Shown here: one piece after another, positions 7,484 to 14,787 of the stretch
How the letters are laid out: the number at the start of each line of letters is the position of its first letter
Position numbering within the stretch: position 1 is the first letter of the stretch
DNA from: an uncultured cyanobacterium
Lineage (GTDB): Bacteria > Cyanobacteriota > Vampirovibrionia > Gastranaerophilales > Gastranaerophilaceae
Length of the DNA: 64,000 bases
Direction of reading: 5' to 3'
NCBI GenBank assembly: GCA_902495705.1
Contig: CABUXT010000001.1
Location: forward strand, 62,001 to 126,000
The notes under the pieces: model-generated
Seen by the model: only the letters and a program-made list of their open reading frames with translations
What the model was told of the DNA's origin: nothing
Database searches by the model: none
Made by a program: the position numbers and the translations under genes

Positions 7484-9174
7484 TATTCATCCTCATTATC
7501 ACTTGCCAAGTTGAGCGTAATTGTTGCGCAGAACCCAAATTCGCTGTTAGATGTTAGGGTGATTGTCCCTTCCATTGCCTCAATCAAACCTTTTACAATA
7601 AACAAGCCTAACCCTGAACCTCGCGTGGTTCTAGTCATTTCATCGTCAAGACGAACAAATTTTTCAAAAAGTGATTTGAGTTTCTTTTCAGGAATGACAT
7701 CACACTTATTTTTGATTTTTATAATCGCTTTATTTTGGTGTTGTTCGATATTTACAAGTATTGGAGTATCTGGATATGCGTATTTAATAGCATTTTCGTA
7801 CAAATTCACAAATACCTGCTCTAACCTGCCTTTATCCGCATAAACTTGAGGAAAATCATTGTCCATATTTACAATAATCTCATGCCCATCACGTTTTCTA
7901 AGCAACAATTCCGCTTGTTCTAACACTTCATCAAGATTAACATTGTCATTAACCGTACGAAGCCTCATTCCTTCAATATCAGGAATAGTCAAAAGGTCGT
8001 CAATTAAACGTTTCAAGCGTTCAGATTGTTCCCTGATAATTCTTAGAGATTTCTGTTTAGTTTCCTCGTCAATCACAATATCTTGTCTCATTAGACGCGA
8101 AGTGTACCCTTGAATACTTGTTAATGGAGTTCTCAATTCGTGACTGACAGTATCTAAAAGATTAGAACGAAACTCGTTCAACTGCTTTAACTCGATATTT
8201 TTGCGTTTAAGTTCCAAATAAGATTTGTGAATTTCTGACACCATGTTATTAAATTCATTTGCCAAAAATACAATTTCATACGGAGTAAAAGAAGTTGTCA
8301 AAAGCCTGATTTGACGCTGATAATTACCTTTAGAAATCGCGATTACGGCCTTGAACAACTGCCTTATGTTGATATAAAGGTAATAAATATAAAAACCTAT
8401 AACAACCATCATTGACAAAATTGCACTCAACACTGAAATTATAATTTTAACTCTGTTATCAAGAATCGCGTGTTTTGCAATATTTTCTGTAGTATTAACA
8501 ACAATTGTCAATTCTGGATTTGTGCGGTGAATATAAACAATCGGGCGGTTTTTTTCATCCCCAATCATAACAGGAGCATCTTCAATTTTATCATCAGGAA
8601 GTTGGTCAATCGTTTCCTTAAAATCCTCAGGATTAAAATTGTGAGAAGAAATCAAGTGATTATTTTTGTCCATAATATAGACTTGCCTGTTATCATTTTC
8701 CAAAGATTTGAACAGTTGACTGTCCCAGTTATTTGCATTGAACAAAATTACAAGGAACGAACCATCTTTCATTTGGGTAGAAAGTATAGGTTTTTCGTTG
8801 ATATTAGCCTCATAAGTTATTTGCTCAAGCGCCTGTTCATTTTTGGCAATAGTAATATCTTCACAATTCGGATATTTTTGAGCAACCTCTTTTATAAATT
8901 TATCTTTCAGTTTTTTTGACGGCAAATACTCCAACGTATCAGCAATCTGCCCCAAAGTTGTCTCATTGGTTTTCATAAAGAAATCAACTTCATCAGAAAC
9001 CATACTGGCAACAAGAATTGCAGACTCGCGCAATTGGTGTCTGACAGATTGTTGGTTGATATTGTTAATAATAAATCCACTAATTGATATCGGAATAATT
9101 ACCGCAAAAAAGAAAACAATTGCGATTTGTTCAATAATTTTTAGCTTTTTTAGACCATAACTGTATTTTTTCAT
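7483..9174 (-). CDS. Membrane sensor histidine kinase with HAMP domain
   Basis: A 563-residue two-component sensor. It has TM1 at ~14-36, an extracytoplasmic Cache-like region ~40-235, TM2 at ~243-266 and a HAMP linker ~267-320. The HisKA H-box follows (SHELRTPLTS, His345), then the ATPase domain with N (YENAIKYA), G1 and G2 (RGSGLGLFIVKGL) boxes. The ligand is unknown. It starts 2 bases after the response-regulator stop, giving the order regulator-kinase-tadA on one minus-strand transcript. Catalytic residues appear intact. Confidence 0.92.
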   Translation of the reverse strand: MKKYSYGLKKLKIIEQIAIVFFFAVIIPISISGFIINNINQQSVRHQLRESAILVASMVSDEVDFFMKTNETTLGQIADTLEYLPSKKLKDKFIKEVAQKYPNCEDITIAKNEQALEQITYEANINEKPILSTQMKDGSFLVILFNANNWDSQLFKSLENDNRQVYIMDKNNHLISSHNFNPEDFKETIDQLPDDKIEDAPVMIGDEKNRPIVYIHRTNPELTIVVNTTENIAKHAILDNRVKIIISVLSAILSMMVVIGFYIYYLYINIRQLFKAVIAISKGNYQRQIRLLTTSFTPYEIVFLANEFNNMVSEIHKSYLELKRKNIELKQLNEFRSNLLDTVSHELRTPLTSIQGYTSRLMRQDIVIDEETKQKSLRIIREQSERLKRLIDDLLTIPDIEGMRLRTVNDNVNLDEVLEQAELLLRKRDGHEIIVNMDNDFPQVYADKGRLEQVFVNLYENAIKYAYPDTPILVNIEQHQNKAIIKIKNKCDVIPEKKLKSLFEKFVRLDDEMTRTTRGSGLGLFIVKGLIEAMEGTITLTSNSEFGFCATITLNLASDNEDE

Positions 9175-9176
9175 AA

Positions 9177-9893
9177 TTACTCTTGTGCAAAAGGTGTCAA
9201 CTTGTATCCTACATTAGTCACTGTGTGTAAGTATTTTGGAGATTTTGGAGTTTCTTCAATTTTGTTTCTCAAACCTCCAACGTGAACTCTCAACATTCTT
9301 ACATCTTCGTTGCTGTCATACCCCCAAACTTCATCTAACAATGTCGCAAGGGTTACAGGATTGTTGAAATGTTGCATTAGGCAGTACAAAATTTCAAACT
9401 CTGTCGGAGTTAGTTTGACTCTACGGTTGATTATTATACATTCCAAAGATTCAGGGAATATTTCAATATCTCCGCATTTCAAAACTTCATTTGACAAAGG
9501 AGATTCCTCAACATCAACGGAATTACGTCTCAATAAAACTCTGATTCTTAACAGCACTTCCTGAATATCAAAAGGTTTTACCAAATAATCATCCGCTCCG
9601 CAATCAAATCCTGAAGTTTTATCTTCAATAGTACCTTTTGCTGTCAGCATCAAAATTGGCATGTTTAGTTTTGCTTGTCTGATATTTTTACAAACTTCAA
9701 AACCATTCATTTTTGGCATCATAACATCAAGCAAAATGATATCATAAGTGTTATTTAAAGCCTTGTTAAGCCCTTCTAAACCATCTTTTGCACTATCGAC
9801 AAAATATCCGCTGCTTGCTATATCAAATTCAAGTAACTCTCTAATTTCATCATCATCATCAACAATTAAAACACGTTTTTGTACTTCAGCCAT
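9177..9893 (-). CDS. OmpR/PhoB-family response regulator
   Basis: A 238-residue regulator. The receiver domain (1-~122) has acidic pocket VDDDDE, phospho-acceptor Asp56 in IILLDVMMPKMNGF, the conserved Thr in MLTAKG, and Lys in LVKPFD. A winged-helix DNA-binding domain (~135-235) shows RRVKLTPTEFEILYCLM, the turn RMLRVHVGGLRNKIE and the C-terminal hairpin VTNVGYKL. An AAAGGAG site lies 6-7 bases before the ATG. It is the first gene of the operon with the kinase and tadA; the target genes are not evident from the sequence. Confidence 0.94.
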   Translation of the reverse strand: MAEVQKRVLIVDDDDEIRELLEFDIASSGYFVDSAKDGLEGLNKALNNTYDIILLDVMMPKMNGFEVCKNIRQAKLNMPILMLTAKGTIEDKTSGFDCGADDYLVKPFDIQEVLLRIRVLLRRNSVDVEESPLSNEVLKCGDIEIFPESLECIIINRRVKLTPTEFEILYCLMQHFNNPVTLATLLDEVWGYDSNEDVRMLRVHVGGLRNKIEETPKSPKYLHTVTNVGYKLTPFAQE

Positions 9894-10045
9894 ACAAATA
9901 CTCCTTTATTACAGAACAATTGTACAAGACAAGATGGATTTTTTCAATCTAATATAAAAATACTTAATATTTTAAAATTAATGAGATAGCAAAAAATATT
10001 TTTAGCATTTTTATTATAAAATAAGGAAAAGATAAAGGGATATTT

Positions 10046-10531
10046 ATGAACGGTATAAACAATAATAACGTAAATTTTACAGCAAGAATAAAGTTTGATA
10101 ATATAAACAGAAATCTGGGATGTTGGAAAGATGTATCAAAAAAATTTTCACACAGTACAAAACAATACCCAAATGAAATTCTTACATTGTCAAAATGTCC
10201 TGAAGGTTTGGATGTATCTTGTATAAATACAAAAAACGGTGAAGATGCACTAGTGACAATTCTGTCTGATGGGTATGAAAAACTTATAAAAATGAACGAA
10301 AACAGTATTATCTACAAGTTCAAAAAAATGCTTTCAATATTTGAATACCGTGACAACGAGTTTGAAAAAGCGAAAAATGCAACAGCTGAATTGCGCAAAA
10401 ACAGCAACTTAACATCAATAGACAAAGCCGTTGATGATATTTGGGACACTGCGGTAGATAAAGTCCAACTGCATAAAGACAACACTATAGCAGGTGATGA
10501 AGTCCTAGAATCTGCCAAATTCTATATCTAA
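10046..10531 (+). CDS. Hypothetical protein with NNVNFTARI N-terminus
   Basis: A 161-residue soluble-looking protein that I do not recognise. It has no signal peptide and no membrane segment. Residues 4-14 read INNNNVNFTAR, and the rest is mixed alpha/beta with a Lys/Asn-rich helical C-terminal half (NEFEKAKNATAELRKN, DKAVDDIWDTAVDKV). An AAAGGGA site lies 6 bases before the ATG, so it is probably expressed. It is divergent from the two-component operon and is followed by two glycine-zipper genes on the same strand, 124 bases downstream. A shared role with them is possible but unproven. Confidence 0.5.
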   Translation: MNGINNNNVNFTARIKFDNINRNLGCWKDVSKKFSHSTKQYPNEILTLSKCPEGLDVSCINTKNGEDALVTILSDGYEKLIKMNENSIIYKFKKMLSIFEYRDNEFEKAKNATAELRKNSNLTSIDKAVDDIWDTAVDKVQLHKDNTIAGDEVLESAKFYI

Positions 10532-10655
10532 CCCCCAAAAACTTACCGATACCATTAACTTTTATTAACAAAAATTAATATTCACGCAATTTTTGAATAC
10601 GATTTTTGTTTATAAATATGTAGGTTGGAAATAATCATTTAAGGTAGGTAAAGTT

Positions 10656-11426
10656 ATGGGTTTAGGAATTGGTACTTTTGCAAATTATGCAGTAAGAATT
10701 GCTAGAGTATTTCCTGATGCAGTTTTTGGAACAGGTTCTGACATTGCAGGAAAAGCAATTAGAGCACAAAAAGGTTCAATTTGGCAAAAAAGTAAAGCTG
10801 GCTTTAAAGCTGTTGAAGATTTGTCAAAATCAGGTTCATTTTGGACTAGAGCAACAAAAAATTTAGGTAGAATAAAATCTTGTACATTAGCAGGTATCAG
10901 AGCCGGCGGTAAAAAAGGTTTCTTTGGCAAAATTGCAGGCGGTGCTAAAGGTTTGTTCAAAGGACTAGGCAAAAATATGCCATTTCTTGCTGCAGCCTCA
11001 ACAGTATTATTTGAACTTCCTAATATTTGGAAAGCAACAAAAGAACAAGGTATCGGTCAAGGTTTAGCAGAAATCGGAAAAACTGTAACAAGATTAGGAG
11101 CTGGTGCAGCATGCGCAGCTATCGGTTCAGCAATTTTACCGGGGATTGGCTCACTTGTTGGTTGGATTGCAGGTGACTGGATTGCAAGCAAAGTTGTAGG
11201 CGATTCTTATTCAGTCCAAAAAGCCGAAGCTGAAGAAAAAGCTAAACAAACAGCTCAAGCACAAACTCAAGCAGGACAAATTCCATTCCAAGGCGGTATG
11301 AACACCAACCCAATGGCAAGCAATCCATACAACAATTATGGAATGACAAATCCAATGGAAGATTACTCAAACCCTTATGCCAACGACATAATGATGCAAG
11401 GTATGAAATTCAACACAATAGGTTAA
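10656..11426 (+). CDS. Glycine-zipper membrane-active-type protein, copy 1
   Basis: A 256-residue protein of unknown family. It has no signal peptide. Residues ~60-110 are rich in Gly/Lys/Arg (KKGFFGKIAGGAKGLFKGLG), ~110-125 are hydrophobic, and ~145-185 form a long glycine zipper (GAACAAIGSAILPGIGSLVG then IAGDWIASKVVG). A QAQTQ linker and an Asn/Pro/Tyr/Met-rich tail (SNPYNNYG, SNPYAND) end it. Glycine zippers pack in membranes and occur in pore-forming peptides and in envelope and phage proteins; function here is not known. An AAGGTAGG site precedes the ATG and a strong terminator follows at 11472. It is paralogous to the next gene. Confidence 0.6.
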   Translation: MGLGIGTFANYAVRIARVFPDAVFGTGSDIAGKAIRAQKGSIWQKSKAGFKAVEDLSKSGSFWTRATKNLGRIKSCTLAGIRAGGKKGFFGKIAGGAKGLFKGLGKNMPFLAAASTVLFELPNIWKATKEQGIGQGLAEIGKTVTRLGAGAACAAIGSAILPGIGSLVGWIAGDWIASKVVGDSYSVQKAEAEEKAKQTAQAQTQAGQIPFQGGMNTNPMASNPYNNYGMTNPMEDYSNPYANDIMMQGMKFNTIG

Positions 11427-11471
11427 TAAAAATTTTAAGACAATAAATACATATTTATCCCCTTTTTAAAC

Positions 11472-11509
11472 AGGACTTTGAGGTCAAATTCAGAGTCCTT
11501 TTATTTTTA
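11472..11509 (+). terminator. Intrinsic terminator after glycine-zipper gene 1
   Basis: A 10-bp stem (aggactttga / tcagagtcct, one G-T pair) with an 8-base loop, followed by ttttattttt. Confidence 0.8.
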
Positions 11510-11607
11510 TTTACATTAGTTTACAAAACAAGCAATTCCAAAACTCAAAAATACTTTATAAAAATATAGGGGAAATAAAATTTCTACGGGGAAAGGAAAA
11601 AGAGAAA

Positions 11608-12789
11608 ATGGGAATTTGGTCTATTGGCGCAAAACTGTTTAGTTATGGCAAACGCGCACTTAATGTAGCACCTGAACTTATTTTAGGAACAGGTTCTGAA
11701 AAACTTGGCTCAGCAATGCGCTCAGCTAAGGGTTCTATATTTACAAAAGCTAAAGCAGGAGCTATAGCACTTGAAAAAGATGTTGCTAAAAAAGCTGTTT
11801 CAGGCGGATTTTTAAAACGAACTTTGAAAAACTTGATATCAACACCGAAATCATTGCTAAACGGAGCTAAAGTCGGTGCTCGAGCAGCAAAAATTGCAGG
11901 AAAAAGTTCTACACTTGGTGGCTTGAAAGGTATTTTTAAAGCTGCCGGTAAAAAAATGCCATTCATCGGTGCTCTTGTAACTATCGGATTTGAACTTCCT
12001 AATATTATCAAAGCAGGCAAAGAAAAAGGGGTCGGTGCTGCGTTAGCAGAAACAGGTAAAGCAGGAGCCAGACTGGCAGGCGGTGCAATCGGTGCTGCAA
12101 TCGGTTCAGCAATTTTACCTGGTATCGGTTCATTTATCGGTTATATGGCAGGTGATATTTTGACAGGTATGGTTGTCGGCAAATCTTATACCGAAGAAAA
12201 AGAAGAAGCCCAAGAGGCTGCTCAAGAAGGTCAAACACAAGCTCAACCGACAAAATATTCTGAAGAAGAAATCACTCAATTGAGACAAATGGGTATGAGC
12301 GATGAAGAAATTGCGCAAGCTCAAAAAAATGGTTTTACAATAGCAGATATACAACAATTTATTGCTCAAACTCAAGCACAACAAACTGCACAACCTGATA
12401 ACACTCAAGTTACTACAGATACATCAGTTCAAGCACAACTTTTGCAACTTCAACAAGAAAATGCCAGATTGCAACAACAATTAAACTTGATTCAAGGTTC
12501 AACAGGGCAAACTCAAGCAGAAACTACACAAGCTCAAGAACAAACTGCTCAACAAAATAATGATATACCACTAATTCAATCTCCAACAACTTATGGATTT
12601 AGTGGAGGATTAAATTATGGAACAACAACCGCTAATCCATATTCAACAACTGCAAATTCATATTCAACCAATCCGTATTCCGCAAATCCGTATTCAAGCG
12701 ATATGTACTATCAACAAACATTTAGCGGAGCAGGCACAACACAGTTTCCCGGAGTAAATCAAGTAAATTATTTCAAATACACAGCATAA
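11608..12789 (+). CDS. Glycine-zipper membrane-active-type protein, copy 2 with Q-rich tail
   Basis: A 393-residue paralogue of the preceding gene. Shared landmarks, in order, are LGTGSE, KGSIFTKAKAG, a basic Gly-rich stretch, FELPNI, GVGAALAETGK, the zipper GAAIGSAILPGIGSFIGYMAGD and VVGKSY. Copy 2 adds a segment (~212-250) with helix pattern EEEITQLRQMGMSDEEIAQA, a Gln/Thr-rich stretch with a short heptad-like helix (LLQLQQENARLQQQLNLIQ), and a Tyr/Ser/Asn/Pro tail with repeated NPYS. No signal peptide is seen. The tail resembles surface or secreted low-complexity tails. Its own purine-rich ribosome site and terminator suggest a separate transcript. Family unknown. Confidence 0.6.
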   Translation: MGIWSIGAKLFSYGKRALNVAPELILGTGSEKLGSAMRSAKGSIFTKAKAGAIALEKDVAKKAVSGGFLKRTLKNLISTPKSLLNGAKVGARAAKIAGKSSTLGGLKGIFKAAGKKMPFIGALVTIGFELPNIIKAGKEKGVGAALAETGKAGARLAGGAIGAAIGSAILPGIGSFIGYMAGDILTGMVVGKSYTEEKEEAQEAAQEGQTQAQPTKYSEEEITQLRQMGMSDEEIAQAQKNGFTIADIQQFIAQTQAQQTAQPDNTQVTTDTSVQAQLLQLQQENARLQQQLNLIQGSTGQTQAETTQAQEQTAQQNNDIPLIQSPTTYGFSGGLNYGTTTANPYSTTANSYSTNPYSANPYSSDMYYQQTFSGAGTTQFPGVNQVNYFKYTA

Positions 12790-12818
12790 ATTAAAAATTT
12801 AGACTTAATTAATCCGAA

Positions 12819-12850
12819 GGAGCCGCTTAATAAGCGGCTCCACATTTTTT
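12819..12850 (+). terminator. Intrinsic terminator after glycine-zipper gene 2
   Basis: Perfect stem ggagccgctt / aagcggctcc with a short AT loop, followed by acatttttt. It also lies just past the stop of the minus-strand gene at 12849 and may block read-through from that side. Confidence 0.85.
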
Positions 12851-13025
12851 AGCAAACTCCACAAGTTGGAAAATCTCGTACCGTAGTAAAGGTAGTTGAT
12901 TCAAACAATTGAGTTAATAATCTTTCTATAACTCTTTCTACTGTTTTTACTTCACCTTGTAATTGCTTCAAACTTTCTGCTTTAGTTTCTTGTAATGCGT
13001 TTTCAAAAATTTCGTCTTGATACAT
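12849..13025 (-). CDS. 58-residue small protein with Cys-x-x-Cys end
   Basis: A small gene not recognised as any family. It is supported by a clean AGGAG site 8 bases before the ATG and by ending exactly at a terminator hairpin. Residues 1-~40 predict one charged, amphipathic helix (LQETKAESLKQLQ, VKTVERVIERLLTQL). The C-terminus is different: a Thr-rich stretch (ESTTFTTV) ending DFPTCGVC, with Cys as the last residue and a C-x-x-C pair. A helical leader plus a short Thr/Cys tail resembles a peptide precursor, but no modification enzyme or exporter is adjacent. A small metal- or thiol-active protein is equally possible. Confidence 0.55.
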   Translation of the reverse strand: MYQDEIFENALQETKAESLKQLQGEVKTVERVIERLLTQLFESTTFTTVRDFPTCGVC

Positions 13026-13190
13026 AAATTATACTCCTATTAATCTCAACACTTATATATTCGGAATATTTTTTCAAAACTTTAATCTTTTTGAAAAAAG
13101 TGAAATATTTTGTTACAAAGGTTAATCTTTTGTAGAGCTTTAAAATATTTTAAAGTAAAATATTACCATATTTGCAAAAAGGATGTATGA

Positions 13191-14027
13191 ATGTTGAAAG
13201 ATTTCCAACTTACAAGTTATGATTACTACTCAAACCGTCGCGACATGGAGATTATCTCTTCAATCGTGGATAGTTTGAAAAAGATTTTAGACGAAGACAG
13301 TAAGCAAGAACAACCGCTATTTCTCAAGATTTCTGATAATTTAATCATGAATATTGCAAGAAAAGTTGTTCAAGAGAAAAAACGCACTTTCTTAATTGGG
13401 ATTACAGGTGAAAGTGCATCAGGAAAAACGGTTTTTGTAGACAACACAATTAAAGCCTGCATCAAAACAAAAACCGAAGGTATCTACACAGTAATAAGAT
13501 GTGACGATTACTACAAAGATACCTCTAAAGAATTGAAAGAGGCAGGAAGTTATGAAGCTTTATTCAAAACAGGTTTCAGCTTTGATACCCCTGATGCAAT
13601 TGACCTTAATTTGATGAAAAACCACTTGGTATCATTGAAAGAAGGCCTTACAATCAAATCTCCACATTACAATTTTGTAACTTGTGAATCTGACCCGAAT
13701 GGGGATGAGAAAAAACCTGCAAAAGTTATTTTAACAGAAGGTTTGTATGTTCTAAATGAAGGCGTGCGAGACATCATGGATGTCAAAGTTTATGTATTCA
13801 CTCCGCTTGAAGTAATTAAAGACAGATGGTACAAACGTGCTGCAGAGCGTGGCAAATCAGGCGAAGCTGCAGATTTACAATTCGCAGATGTTAATAAAAC
13901 CGCTCAACAATATATTCGTCCTGCTTACCAAATTTCTGATGCGGTAATTAACGGCATGGTTAGCCAAGAATATATTCAGGTTATCACTGACAAGATTTTC
14001 CAAGCTTTGAAGGCTATTGAATTTTAG
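13191..14027 (+). CDS. Uridine kinase-like P-loop phosphotransferase
   Basis: A 278-residue member of the uridine kinase/phosphoribulokinase group. After an N-terminal extension (~1-60), Walker A is GESASGKT (GITGESASGKTVFVDN). RCDDYYKDTS carries the typical substrate-binding Asp-Asp-Tyr-Tyr, and KSPHYNF plus VILTEGLYVLNE match the uridine kinase KxPxYDF and EG motifs. The phosphate acceptor is probably a nucleoside or sugar phosphate; uridine is the default guess. The N-terminal extension is longer than in Udk (about 210 residues). An AAAAGGA site lies upstream, and a strong terminator follows at 14118. Confidence 0.75.
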   Translation: MLKDFQLTSYDYYSNRRDMEIISSIVDSLKKILDEDSKQEQPLFLKISDNLIMNIARKVVQEKKRTFLIGITGESASGKTVFVDNTIKACIKTKTEGIYTVIRCDDYYKDTSKELKEAGSYEALFKTGFSFDTPDAIDLNLMKNHLVSLKEGLTIKSPHYNFVTCESDPNGDEKKPAKVILTEGLYVLNEGVRDIMDVKVYVFTPLEVIKDRWYKRAAERGKSGEAADLQFADVNKTAQQYIRPAYQISDAVINGMVSQEYIQVITDKIFQALKAIEF

Positions 14028-14039
14028 AAAATAAGTCTT

Positions 14040-14072
14040 CAATGTCATTCCGAACTTGTTTCGGAATCTTTT
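14040..14072 (+). repeat. Short-arm inverted repeat unit
   Basis: A single unit with stem attccgaa / ttcggaat around cttgt. It is the C:G variant of the window-wide repeat. Confidence 0.75.
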
Positions 14073-14117
14073 CAATAAGCAATATTTAACTAATATAAGT
14101 AATGAATAATATTTAAA

Positions 14118-14153
14118 AAGGTCGGACAGCAAAGCTGTCCGACCTTCTTTTTT
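14118..14153 (+). terminator. Strong intrinsic terminator after uridine-kinase-like gene
   Basis: A 13-bp perfect stem (aaggtcggacagc with its complement) around aaa, then cttttttt. The convergent Cys-rich gene ends 13 bases beyond, so it may act in both directions. Confidence 0.88.
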
Positions 14154-14165
14154 CTGATGCAAAAC

Positions 14166-14441
14166 TTAAAATGCCCTTTGACATTCTGTACACTGAGGTA
14201 CAAACTCAATCGGTGCAGCACACCCACAAGGTTCACCTTTTTTAATTTTTACACCATGCAATTTTTCACACTTCGTTAATTTTTGTTTTTTGCATTTTGG
14301 AACTTTCACACATTTATTACATTGCCTAAAACCGGTAAACGGATTCAAACTGTTTGGACCTTCATAGGTCCACGCAAAAGCACCTTGAGCAGGAATAGCT
14401 AAAAATGCAAATAAAGTAAGCATTGCTAAAAAATTTTTCAT
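14166..14441 (-). CDS. Small secreted cysteine-rich protein
   Basis: A 91-residue exported protein with a clear signal peptide (MKNFLAMLTLFAFLAIPAQG, cleavage near AFA-W at 21-24). The mature ~67 residues contain eight Cys, mostly as pairs: CNKC, CKK, KCEK, CGC, CTEC, among many Lys. The pattern suggests disulfide bonding or metal binding in the periplasm or outside the cell. I do not recognise a family. An AAAGGAG site precedes the ATG. It is convergent with the uridine-kinase-like gene and shares its terminator region. Confidence 0.65.
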   Translation of the reverse strand: MKNFLAMLTLFAFLAIPAQGAFAWTYEGPNSLNPFTGFRQCNKCVKVPKCKKQKLTKCEKLHGVKIKKGEPCGCAAPIEFVPQCTECQRAF

Positions 14442-14599
14442 AAAAACTCCTTTATCTAAAACTTGGATTACACCTATCGACTACATTATTATTTTAAAAG
14501 TTTTAAATAAAATAACCATGCCCAAACGAAGAATAAACATTCACCATTTTATGTAAGAACATTTAGCTAAATTTTTATTTCAAATTAAACAAAAAAGTC

Positions 14600-14690
14600 T
14601 ATGTCATTTGAAAGACATTGCCCCCTATCCCTCACCCTCAGCCATACGGTACGCAGTCTAAGTAGGTCGGCATTGCTATGCCGACAACAT
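14600..14690. repeat. Fragments of the composite repeat and a gtcggcat hairpin
   Basis: Within the 14442-14787 spacer, ccctcaccctcagccatacgg...acgcagtc at ~14628-14660 matches the middle of the 326-bp composite repeat. It is followed by a gtcggcattgctatgccgac hairpin (~14665-14684). The rest of the spacer is AT-rich upstream sequence of the Cys-rich gene with no other feature. Confidence 0.7.
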
Positions 14691-14724
14691 AAATTTCATA
14701 CAATTCCCAATTACAACACCAGCT

Positions 14725-14765
14725 ACAAAAAATCCGACTCTGAATAATCAGAATCGGATTTTTCA
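14725..14765 (-). terminator. Intrinsic terminator after the SLH gene
   Basis: A 13-bp stem with one mismatch (aatccga.tctga / tcag.atcggatt on the plus strand) and a run of T on the minus-strand side. Confidence 0.8.
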
Positions 14766-14787
14766 ACTATTTTCAAAAAGCTAAAGA

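Noticed and set aside
10656..12789. Two-peptide bacteriocin with immunity gene
   Set aside because: The glycine zippers are suggestive, but the proteins are far too long, lack a double-glycine leader, and no ABC exporter or immunity-type protein is next to them.
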